The translations under genes and the position numbers were made by a program. The notes below the pieces were generated by a model. That model was not told where the DNA came from, made no database searches, and worked only from the letters and a program-made list of their open reading frames with translations. A stretch of 9,460 nt of DNA from Phycisphaeraceae bacterium (GTDB taxonomy: Bacteria > Planctomycetota > Phycisphaerae > Phycisphaerales > Phycisphaeraceae): NCBI GenBank assembly GCA_020850375.1, contig JADZET010000392.1:1-9460 (forward strand). Direction: 5' to 3'. Positions 1-5,149 of the stretch are shown piece after piece (position 1 is the stretch's first letter; each line of letters begins with the position of its first letter).

Positions 1-818
1 CCTACGGCATCACCTGGGGCAAGGACGTCAAGGACAACGACTCGACCTTCATCATCATGGGCCTGACCGGCTCGGACCTCGAGGTCAACGGCTACGTCGA
101 CGGCGGGCAGCTCTCGGCCTCCGGCCCCGGGATGAACACCATCGCCGCGGCCCGCACGGGCGACCCGATGGCCTGGGAGAGCATCCGCCGCGAGAAACTC
201 CAGCGAGGCGCCTGTCGGTTCCACGGCGTGCAGATGGGCCTGCAGATCCCGCTGCTCCAGAAGCCGGGCGTGATCATCATCGTTGGCGCGGTGCACAACT
301 CCTACCACACCACCTACGTCGAGGGCATCCGTGAGGCGATTCCCCCACGCACGCCGCTGATCGCCGGAGTGGGGCAGTGGGAGGACTACGTCTACTGCGA
401 CGGTCTGAAGTTCTACGACCGCACCAACGCCGCCAACGAGACCGTCTGCGGCCGGATGGCCCTGACCATCGCGGGCACGGACTTCGACATGGGCGTCTAT
501 GGCGGCGAGTGCTGCAACAAGTCCGGCGTCGAGTCGATCGACCGCCACACGGCCGACTGCGCCATGCGGATGCGCGAGAGCCTTGGAGGGAAGAACCCCG
601 AGGCGATGATCTCCTTCTCCTGCGTCACCCGCCTGCGCGACTCGAAGATCATGGACCCCTCGGTCCTGACGGCCATGATGGACAAGCACTTTTTCCAGAA
701 CGACGCGGGCGCGGAGCTCTTCGGTTGCTTCTGCGGCGGCGAGGTGTACGCCGGCATGTGGGGCGACTACACGGCCGGCGGCGACCGCCTGGTGTCCATC
801 GGCTTTAGGGCCAAGTGA
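1..818 (+). CDS. FIST-domain-like protein, 5' end outside the window
   Basis: The frame is open from base 3 to the TGA at 816-818, and residues encoded before the ATG at 57 (YGITWGKDVKDND...) read as ordinary protein, so that ATG is internal and the true start lies upstream. The order of elements resembles FIST sensor proteins. A GLTGSDLEVNGYVDGG stretch comes first. A hydrophobic strand GVIIIVGAVHNS follows, then a PLIAGVG turn and a VYCDGLKFYDR strand. The C-terminal part has an EAMISFSCVTRLRD strand and a final GAELFGCFCGGEVYAG segment, comparable to the FIST_C pattern of fSC..R followed by G....GE. FIST domains are thought to bind small ligands, possibly amino acids, in signal transduction; that is family knowledge. 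The visible part seems compact for FIST_N plus FIST_C, and its last third is Cys-rich. No output domain (kinase, GGDEF, methyl-accepting) is seen after it. The family call is moderately sure; the ligand is unknown. Confidence 0.5.
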   Translation, partial: YGITWGKDVKDNDSTFIIMGLTGSDLEVNGYVDGGQLSASGPGMNTIAAARTGDPMAWESIRREKLQRGACRFHGVQMGLQIPLLQKPGVIIIVGAVHNSYHTTYVEGIREAIPPRTPLIAGVGQWEDYVYCDGLKFYDRTNAANETVCGRMALTIAGTDFDMGVYGGECCNKSGVESIDRHTADCAMRMRESLGGKNPEAMISFSCVTRLRDSKIMDPSVLTAMMDKHFFQNDAGAELFGCFCGGEVYAGMWGDYTAGGDRLVSIGFRAK

Positions 819-828
819 TTCGTTCATC

Positions 829-1012
829 AACCACCAAGACACCAAGGACACCAAGAAGACAGGAAGACAATTTACCACGGAGTTCACGGAGGACACGGAG
901 AGGGAAGGCAGAGCTCAATCCAAACGAATCATTGTTTTCGGATCGACTCCGTGAACTCCGTGTCCTCCGTGGTGAAACTCTTTGTCTTGTCTTCTTGGTG
1001 CCTTGGTGGTTC
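829..1012. repeat. Imperfect inverted repeat of 9-bp units (MITE/REP-like element)
   Basis: This fills most of the gap between the FIST-like gene and the SDR gene. The outer arms are AACCACCAAG...CACCAAGAAGAC (829-860) and its inverted counterpart CTTCTTGGTGCCTTGGTGGTT (991-1011). The inner arms are 874-900 and 947-973, each made of three 9-bp units ending in ACGGAG. The left arm reads ACCACGGAG, TTCACGGAG, GACACGGAG; the right arm, reverse-complemented, has the second and third units swapped. The left outer arm has three ACCAAG units where the right has two. The loop (901-946) shows no repeat. Transcribed RNA could fold into a long imperfect hairpin. Such ACCAAG/ACGGAG tracts recur, to my knowledge, in several environmental bacterial lineages and are often mis-annotated as short basic proteins. 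No transposase or clear target-site duplication is seen. Confidence 0.75.
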
Positions 1013-1035
1013 ATCCTGATTCCTTGGAGACAACC

Positions 1036-1806
1036 ATGCCGACCTCGATCTATCCCGACCTCAAGGGCAAGCACGTCCTGATCACCGGCGGCACCGGCGG
1101 CATCGGCGCCGGGGTCACGCCAGCGTTCGTCGAGCAGGGCTCGATCGTGACGACCATCGGCCGCAGCCGCGAGCACGCCGAGCAGACGCGCAAGCTCTGC
1201 CAGGGCATGCCGGGCCAGATGCACTTCTATGAGTGCGACCTGGCCGACGCCGACGCCCTGGTCCGCACGCTCGAGAAGATCCAGTTGGAACGCGGCGACG
1301 TCGACGTGCTGGTCAACAACGCCGGCTGGGACCCGCGCTACGACACGACCAAGATGACCGTCGAGCAGTGGGATTACCTCTTCGCCCTGAACATCCGGCA
1401 CTACTTCATCACGGCCCGGCACTGCATCCCCGCCATGCGCAAGAAGAAGGCCGGCTCGATCATCATGACCACCAGCCACCAGTTCTGGATCGGCTTCGGC
1501 GAGCTCAGCGCCTACAACGCCACCAAGGGCGCGATCATCGGCTTCGTCCGGGCCCTGGCCAAGGAGGTCGGCAAGGACAGCATCCGCGTCAACGCCCTGG
1601 CCCCCGGCTGGGTGATGACCGAACGACAGCTCAAGGAGATGATCACCCCCGAGCGGCAGAAGAAGCTCTTCGAGGAGGAGCAGATCCTGCCCATGTTCCT
1701 CAAGCCCGAGGACCTGGCGCCTAGCTACCTCTTCCTGGCCAGCGACGCGAGCAAGCCGATCACCCGGCAGACCCTCGTCGTCGACGCGGGCTTCGCGATG
1801 GCGTAG
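1036..1806 (+). CDS. Short-chain dehydrogenase/reductase, NADP-type
   Basis: A 256-residue classical SDR, a normal length for the family. The Rossmann motif TGGTGGIG is at residues 17-24, NNAG at 94-97 and the structural Asn at N119. The catalytic residues are S147, Y160 and K164 (YNATK), with the usual 13-residue Ser-Tyr spacing. Strand beta-2 ends in GRS (residues 42-44) rather than an acidic residue, which in this family usually means NADP(H) preference; that is inference. The C-terminus VVDAGFAMA matches the usual ..VDGG.. ending with Ala for the first Gly. The chosen ATG is preceded by TTGGAGA about 6 nt upstream. A longer frame from a TTG at 982 runs through the inverted repeat and is rejected. 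The substrate cannot be deduced: SDRs of this type act on sugars, polyols, steroids and acyl compounds. The gene stands alone between the repeat and the prs leader. Confidence 0.93.
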   Translation: MPTSIYPDLKGKHVLITGGTGGIGAGVTPAFVEQGSIVTTIGRSREHAEQTRKLCQGMPGQMHFYECDLADADALVRTLEKIQLERGDVDVLVNNAGWDPRYDTTKMTVEQWDYLFALNIRHYFITARHCIPAMRKKKAGSIIMTTSHQFWIGFGELSAYNATKGAIIGFVRALAKEVGKDSIRVNALAPGWVMTERQLKEMITPERQKKLFEEEQILPMFLKPEDLAPSYLFLASDASKPITRQTLVVDAGFAMA

Positions 1807-1827
1807 CCGGGCGCGAAATGGCATCTA

Positions 1828-1856
1828 TTGACGGAGTATCATCGGCCATATAGGAT
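1828..1856 (+). promoter_or_regulatory. Sigma-70-type promoter for the prs leader
   Basis: TTGACG (1828-1833) and TAGGAT (1851-1856) are separated by exactly 17 bp. The -35 box matches 5 of 6 consensus positions and the -10 box 4 of 6. Initiation would fall near 1863, just after the SDR gene and about 190 nt before the prs start. This local stretch is richer in A+T than its surroundings. An overlapping TATAGG (1849-1854) with 15-bp spacing is a poorer alternative. Confidence 0.55.
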
Positions 1857-1865
1857 TTGTTAGTC

Positions 1866-1967
1866 ATGATTCACAAGTCCGTTACCAACTCGGTGGACCT
1901 TGCGACTGCTGGCTTCATCGCCAGCGATCGTCACGGTCATGTCCATACCGAGGTGCGGGCCACCTGA
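1866..1967 (+). CDS. Possible 33-residue leader peptide
   Basis: A short frame starts at ATG 1866, just after the predicted transcription start, and ends at TGA 1965-1967. AGGA (1852-1855) lies 10 nt upstream, but it overlaps the -10 box and would be outside the transcript, so a leaderless or very short-leader start would be required. The peptide ends in DRHGHVHTEVRAT, with His at residues 23, 25 and 27. The stop codon sits at the base of the 1951-1965 hairpin, where a translating ribosome would affect the choice between terminator and antiterminator. PRPP is the precursor of histidine, which makes the His cluster suggestive, but three spaced His codons are far from a classical His leader. 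It may be a chance frame. Confidence 0.25.
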   Translation: MIHKSVTNSVDLATAGFIASDRHGHVHTEVRAT

Positions 1968-1992
1968 ATCGTTGCTTTTTCTCGCGATTCCC

Positions 1993-2029
1993 AAGGCCCG
2001 CTCCCGTCGAGCGGGCTTTTGTTGTTTTT
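1993..2029 (+). terminator. Intrinsic terminator upstream of prs
   Basis: The perfect stem GCCCGCTC (1996-2003) / GAGCGGGC (2009-2016) has a CCGTC loop and can be extended by AAG/TTT pairing. It is followed at once by the T-rich tract TTTTGTTGTTTTT (2017-2029). It ends only 22 nt before the prs ATG and well after the preceding SDR gene, so it either ends a small RNA or acts as a conditional terminator for prs. Confidence 0.85.
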
Positions 2030-2051
2030 GGCCCCTGCAAAGGATCTTCCC

Positions 2052-2999
2052 ATGGACCTTGACGACATTCGCATCATCGGCGGTTCGGCGAGTCAGACGC
2101 TTACCCGGGCGATCTGTGCCGACCTGGGCATGGCGCCGACCCGGGCCGAGGTGCAGCATTATCCCGACGGCAACCTGGTCGTCCGGGTCGGCGAGAACGT
2201 GCGCGGGCGGGACGTGTACGTGGTGCAGTCCACGGCGTTCCAGGCCAACGATCATTTCATGGAGTTGCTGTTCTGGATCGACGCCTGCAAGCGCGGCTCA
2301 GCGGCGTCGGTGACGGCGGTGGTGCCGTATTTCAGCTACGCCAAGGGGGACAAGAAGGATGAGCCGCGCGTGTCGATCCGGGCGCGGGTCTGCGCCGATG
2401 CGCTCGAGGCGGCCGGCGTGGACCGGGTGGTGACGATGGACCTGCACGCCCCGCAGATTCAAGGTTTTTTTCGCGTGCCGGTGGATGACCTGATGGCGTT
2501 GCCCGTGCTGGGGCAGGTCGTGCGGGAGATGAGGCTGCCCGACCTGGTGGTGGTCTCGCCGGACGCGGGGTTTGCCAAGAAGGCCCGACGTTGGGCGACG
2601 TACCTGGGTGCGGACCTGGCAATTGCCGACAAGGAGCGACGGGACGACAGGGGCGAGCTGGTCATCACCGGCATCATCGGCAACGTGCGGGGGCGGACGG
2701 CCCTGATCGTCGACGATTTTACGGTCATGGGCGGCACGCTGGTCTGCACCGCGCAGCGGTTGATCGAGGCTGGGGCGAAGGAAGTTTACGCGTCGATCAC
2801 GCACGGCCTGTTTACGCCGCGGTGCGTGGAGGCGGTGCGTCAGAGCCCGATCCGGATGCTGCTGGCCACGGACACCGTCGAGCACGGGCTGGACAACCTG
2901 GGCGAAAAGATCAAAGTGGTCTCCGTGGCGCCCCTCTTCGCTGAGGCCATCCGGCGCATTCACACACGGCAGAGCATCAGCGTGCTGTTCGAATCCTGA
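2052..2999 (+). CDS. prs: Ribose-phosphate pyrophosphokinase (PRPP synthetase), divergent
   Basis: This 315-residue protein, the usual length, makes PRPP from ribose 5-phosphate and ATP in the cytosol for purine, pyrimidine, histidine, tryptophan and NAD synthesis. Family hallmarks are present in order: YPDGNL...VRGRDVYVVQST, MELLFWIDACKR, VVPYFSYAKGDKK, VTMDLHAPQIQGFF with the catalytic-region His132, VVVSPDAGFAKKARRWA, DKERRDD, the PRPP loop VDDFTVMGGTL (220-230), ASITHGLF, and the C-terminal SVAPLFAEAIRRIH...SVLF. Deviations from the common class I form are DGN for DGE near the N-terminus and, in the loop, V225-M226 where Asp-Thr is usual, so one conserved loop acid is missing. It could be a divergent lineage-specific enzyme or a paralogue. 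The start is the ATG after AAAGGA with 7-nt spacing; a longer frame begins inside the terminator and is rejected. The upstream attenuator-like leader suggests regulated expression. Confidence 0.93.
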   Translation: MDLDDIRIIGGSASQTLTRAICADLGMAPTRAEVQHYPDGNLVVRVGENVRGRDVYVVQSTAFQANDHFMELLFWIDACKRGSAASVTAVVPYFSYAKGDKKDEPRVSIRARVCADALEAAGVDRVVTMDLHAPQIQGFFRVPVDDLMALPVLGQVVREMRLPDLVVVSPDAGFAKKARRWATYLGADLAIADKERRDDRGELVITGIIGNVRGRTALIVDDFTVMGGTLVCTAQRLIEAGAKEVYASITHGLFTPRCVEAVRQSPIRMLLATDTVEHGLDNLGEKIKVVSVAPLFAEAIRRIHTRQSISVLFES

Positions 3000-3000
3000 C

Positions 3001-3012
3001 CCCCGGAAGGGG
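3001..3012 (+). other. Short GNRA-capped hairpin between prs and the acetyltransferase gene
   Basis: CCCC-GGAA-GGGG begins 1 nt after the prs stop codon. It gives a 4-bp G:C stem capped by a GNRA tetraloop, with no T-run after it, so it is not an intrinsic terminator. It could protect the 3' end of the prs message or be chance. Confidence 0.25.
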
Positions 3013-3049
3013 AATGTTGGGAGTCATCCTCGAAAGGTGGATCAGGGCC

Positions 3050-3466
3050 ATGAATCTGATCATTCGCTGTTGTGAGAGCTGGGACGCTGCCGCTGTGATC
3101 GACCTGTGGCGGCGGTGCGGCCTGCTGCGGCCGTGGAATGATCCGCGGGAGGATTTCGCCCGTAAACTCGCTCATAGCGGGGATCTTTTCCTGATGGGCG
3201 TCATGGGAGAGAAGGTGGTGGCTGCCGTGATGGCTGGGTATGACGGCCACCGAGGATGGATAAACTATCTGGCGGTGGACCCGTTGATGCGCAGGCAGGG
3301 GATCGGTCGCAGGATGATGGATGAGTGCCAGACACGGCTGGAGAGACTGGGTTGTCCCAAGATCAATCTGCAGGTGCGAGCGACAAATCGGGAGGTCATC
3401 GCCTTCTACCAGGCCGTCGGCTATAAGGTCGATGAGGTCGTGAGCCTGAGCAAGCGGATAGACTGA
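3050..3466 (+). CDS. ypeA: YpeA-family GNAT N-acetyltransferase
   Basis: This 138-residue protein closely follows the E. coli YpeA layout (about 141 residues) as I remember it. LWRRCGLLRPWNDP is at residues 19-32, DLFLMGVMGEKVVAAVMAGY at 45-64, and DGHRGW with the following strand YLAVDP at 65-78. The acetyl-CoA pyrophosphate loop RRQGIG is at 81-86, GCPKINLQVR follows, and FYQAVGY...VSLSKR closes the fold. GNAT enzymes transfer acetyl from acetyl-CoA to an amine; the acceptor of YpeA proteins is not established to my knowledge. The start chosen is ATG 3050, preceded by AAAGGTGG with 9-nt spacing. An in-frame ATG at 3014 adds MLGVILERWIRA, which family members lack, and has a weaker context. 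The gene lies 50 nt after prs and is probably co-transcribed with it. Confidence 0.92.
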   Translation: MNLIIRCCESWDAAAVIDLWRRCGLLRPWNDPREDFARKLAHSGDLFLMGVMGEKVVAAVMAGYDGHRGWINYLAVDPLMRRQGIGRRMMDECQTRLERLGCPKINLQVRATNREVIAFYQAVGYKVDEVVSLSKRID

Positions 3467-3478
3467 CGTTCCTATGGG

Positions 3479-3519
3479 TCTGCCTGCATCGGCGGCCGTC
3501 TGCCCTGCATCAGGCGGCG
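3479..3519 (+). repeat. Two near-identical 20/21-bp direct repeats
   Basis: TCTGCCTGCATCGGCGGCCG (3479-3498) is followed directly by a second copy (3499-3519) that differs by two inserted bases and loss of one C. It fills most of the gap between the acetyltransferase and yjbQ genes and ends at the AGGGAG Shine-Dalgarno sequence of yjbQ. It could be a small tandem duplication or a paired binding site. Confidence 0.55.
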
Positions 3520-3532
3520 TAGGGAGCCTGGT

Positions 3533-3952
3533 ATGAAACATCTTCGCAAGGAACTCTGGTTCAACACCAAGTCGCGCCGAGATTACATCAACATCACCCC
3601 GGAGGTGGAGCGTGCGGTGGCGGAGAGCGGAGTGCGGGAGGGGCTGTGCCTGGTCAACGCGATGCACATCACGGCCAGCGTCTACATCAACGACGCCGAG
3701 TCCGGGCTGATCCAGGACTACGATGATTGGCTCGAGAAGCTCGCGCCGCATGAGCCGATCGATCAGTACCGGCACAACCGCACGGGCGAGGACAACGGCG
3801 ACGCGCACCTTAAGCGGCAAATCATGGGCAGGGAAGTGGTCGTGGCGATCACGGCGGGCAAGCTCGATTTCGGCCCCTGGGAGCAGATCTACTACGCGGA
3901 GTTCGACGGGCGGCGGCGCAAGCGGGCGCTGATTAAGATAATCGGTGAGTAG
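3533..3952 (+). CDS. yjbQ: YjbQ/UPF0047 family protein (secondary thiamine-phosphate synthase-like)
   Basis: This 139-residue protein is a full-length member of the single-domain YjbQ family. Conserved features are [10 protein letters not shown] (H45 onward, matching the family HTTA..iNE), QYRHN with H81, [14 protein letters not shown] with H92, and [11 protein letters not shown] (109-119), a variant of the better-known GTWQ motif. The C-terminus [17 protein letters not shown] is also typical. YjbQ proteins form trimers with a His-lined pocket. The thiamine-phosphate synthase label rests on weak complementation activity in other bacteria and may not be the physiological role. The start is ATG 3533 after AGGGAG with 6-nt spacing. 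The gene lies 48 nt before the DSD1-like gene on the same strand, and the two are probably co-transcribed. Confidence 0.93.
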   Translation: MKHLRKELWFNTKSRRDYINITPEVERAVAESGVREGLCLVNAMHITASVYINDAESGLIQDYDDWLEKLAPHEPIDQYRHNRTGEDNGDAHLKRQIMGREVVVAITAGKLDFGPWEQIYYAEFDGRRRKRALIKIIGE

Positions 3953-3958
3953 GCGGGC

Positions 3959-3985
3959 GTTCCGGGCCATTCCGGCGTATTCCGG
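3959..3985 (+). repeat. Three TTCCGG repeats at exact 10-bp spacing
   Basis: TTCCGG occurs at 3960-3965, 3970-3975 and 3980-3985, each preceded by G or A, in the 48-bp gap between yjbQ and the DSD1-like gene. The third copy merges into the GGGGGAGGAG Shine-Dalgarno region. Spacing of one helical turn is typical of protein-binding iterons, but the tract is short and may be coincidence. Confidence 0.4.
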
Positions 3986-4000
3986 GGGAGGAGCACGTCC

Positions 4001-5149
4001 ATGTCCGATCTGTGGGCCGAGCATGTTCGAAAGAGCTACGCATCAAGCATCGGCCGACCGGCGCGTGAACTGGTGACGCCGGCGTTGGTGTTGGACCTTC
4101 ATGCGGCCAAGAGGAACCTTGCCCGGATGGTCGATCACATGCGGGGCAAGGCCACCATGCTTCGGCCGCACATCAAGGGGCAGAAGTGCGTTGAGCTGGC
4201 GAGGATGCAGGTTGAGGCCGGGGCGATCGGCGTGTGCACGGCCACGGTGTGGGAAGCGGCGGTGATGAGCCGGGCGGGCATCGAGGACGTGCTGATCGCC
4301 AACCAGGTCGTGGGCCGGCAGAAGATTCAGACCCTGGCGCAGACCGCTGAGCGCTGTCGGCTGACGGTGGCGGTGGACCATCCGCGGCATTGCGATCTGC
4401 TCGAAGAGGCGATGACGGCAACCGGGGGCAATCTCGAGGTGCTCATCGAGATCGACGTGGGCATGAGACGCGGCGGCGTGCGATCGGTGCTCGACGCGGT
4501 GACGGTGGCGCAGCATGTCGCCAAGCTCAAACACCTTCGTTTCCGCGGGATTCAGGCGTACGAGGGTCATTGCATGATGGAGCCCGATCGCGCGGCGAGG
4601 ATCGCCAAGGCTCGTAAGGCGGCGGACCTCACGGGCAATGCGATCGGCCAGCTGGTCAAAGCGGGCTTCAAGTGCGAGGCTGTTTCCGGGGGCGGCACGG
4701 GGACGTACGAAATCACCGGGGCGGATCCTCGCTACACCGAGCTGCAGGCGGGCTCGTACCTGCTGATGGACATGTTCCACGGCAAGCTCGTCTCGGGCTT
4801 CGAGCATGCGCTGACGGTGATGACGACCGTCGTCGTTCGTCAGGGCATGACGGTGGTGCTCGACTGCGGGAGCAAGTCGATCTGCGTGGACGAGGCGGGG
4901 ACGCCGATGAAGACTTACCCCTTCTACAAGGCCCGGGACTTTCACGAGGAGCACGCGCTCTTTGACGTGGACGAGCGATGTGACCTGAGCATCGGCGACA
5001 CCGTCGAGCTGATCCCCGGTTATTCGCCCAGCACGATCAACATGTACGACGTCTACCACGTCGTGGAGAACGGCGTGGTGGTGGACATCTGGCCCGTGGT
5101 CCCGCGCGGCCCGGGGCATGGGGGATTGCTTGCAGGAGCAACATCATGA
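4001..5149 (+). CDS. DSD1/D-threonine aldolase-like PLP enzyme, metal site apparently absent
   Basis: A 382-residue protein of the fold-type III PLP family (alanine-racemase-like barrel plus D-serine-dehydratase-like C-terminal domain). TPALVLDLHAAKRNL (26-40) opens the barrel. RPHIKGQKC (55-63) carries the presumed PLP lysine K59, where the family usually has RPHAKTHK. GIQAYEGH and SGGGTGTYEITG are phosphate-side motifs, and LQAGSYLLMD fits the family. D-serine dehydratases and D-threonine aldolases bind a divalent metal through His-x-Cys or His-x-Asp after a ..P.H turn. The matching segment here is IPGYSPSTIN, with Y341 and P343 in those places, so the metal site seems lost. The family call is firm, but the reaction could differ from that of D-Ser/D-Thr enzymes. 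GGGGGAGGAG sets the start. The gene ends in an ATGA overlap with the cyclase gene, so the two products probably work together. Confidence 0.88.
   Translation: MSDLWAEHVRKSYASSIGRPARELVTPALVLDLHAAKRNLARMVDHMRGKATMLRPHIKGQKCVELARMQVEAGAIGVCTATVWEAAVMSRAGIEDVLIANQVVGRQKIQTLAQTAERCRLTVAVDHPRHCDLLEEAMTATGGNLEVLIEIDVGMRRGGVRSVLDAVTVAQHVAKLKHLRFRGIQAYEGHCMMEPDRAARIAKARKAADLTGNAIGQLVKAGFKCEAVSGGGTGTYEITGADPRYTELQAGSYLLMDMFHGKLVSGFEHALTVMTTVVVRQGMTVVLDCGSKSICVDEAGTPMKTYPFYKARDFHEEHALFDVDERCDLSIGDTVELIPGYSPSTINMYDVYHVVENGVVVDIWPVVPRGPGHGGLLAGATS

Larger units (their letters stand above)
1863..2051 (+). promoter_or_regulatory. Structured prs leader with alternative folds (candidate attenuator)
   Basis: The stretch between the predicted start of transcription and prs contains several perfect short stems. 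GCTGGC/GCCAGC pairs 1908-1913 with 1920-1925. AGGTG/CACCT pairs 1951-1955 with 1961-1965. GAATCG/CGATTC pairs 1966-1971 with 1985-1990. Importantly, GCGGGCC at 1955-1961 is perfectly complementary to GGCCCGC at 1995-2001, which is also the 5' arm of the terminator. The 1966/1990 stem nests inside that pairing, so a composite antiterminator (7 + 6 bp) and the terminator exclude each other. The small 1951-1965 hairpin would in turn block the antiterminator. This is a textbook attenuation layout. I do not recognise a named riboswitch class. An independently terminated small RNA of about 165 nt is the main alternative. Confidence 0.5.

Noticed and set aside
829..1012. Inverted repeat as a CRISPR array or insertion sequence
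   Set aside because: The units are 9 bp without unique spacers, and no transposase frame fits in the element.
982..1035. Extension of the first SDR gene to a TTG start
   Set aside because: The added 18 codons come from the inverted repeat arm, lie before the normal SDR N-terminus and have no ribosome site, whereas ATG 1036 has one.
805..1824. A 339-codon open frame on the - strand
   Set aside because: It is antisense to the SDR gene and runs through the inverted repeat. The product is Ala/Gly/Asp/Leu-rich with no family motif, as expected from high G+C.
1863..2030. A tRNA or known small RNA in the prs leader
   Set aside because: No cloverleaf, T-loop or CCA pattern and no recognised riboswitch consensus could be seen; only the hairpins described.
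2960..5119. Two long open frames (354 and 358 codons) on the - strand
   Set aside because: They lie opposite the acetyltransferase, yjbQ and DSD1-like genes, all of which have clear family motifs and ribosome sites; the antisense products have neither.
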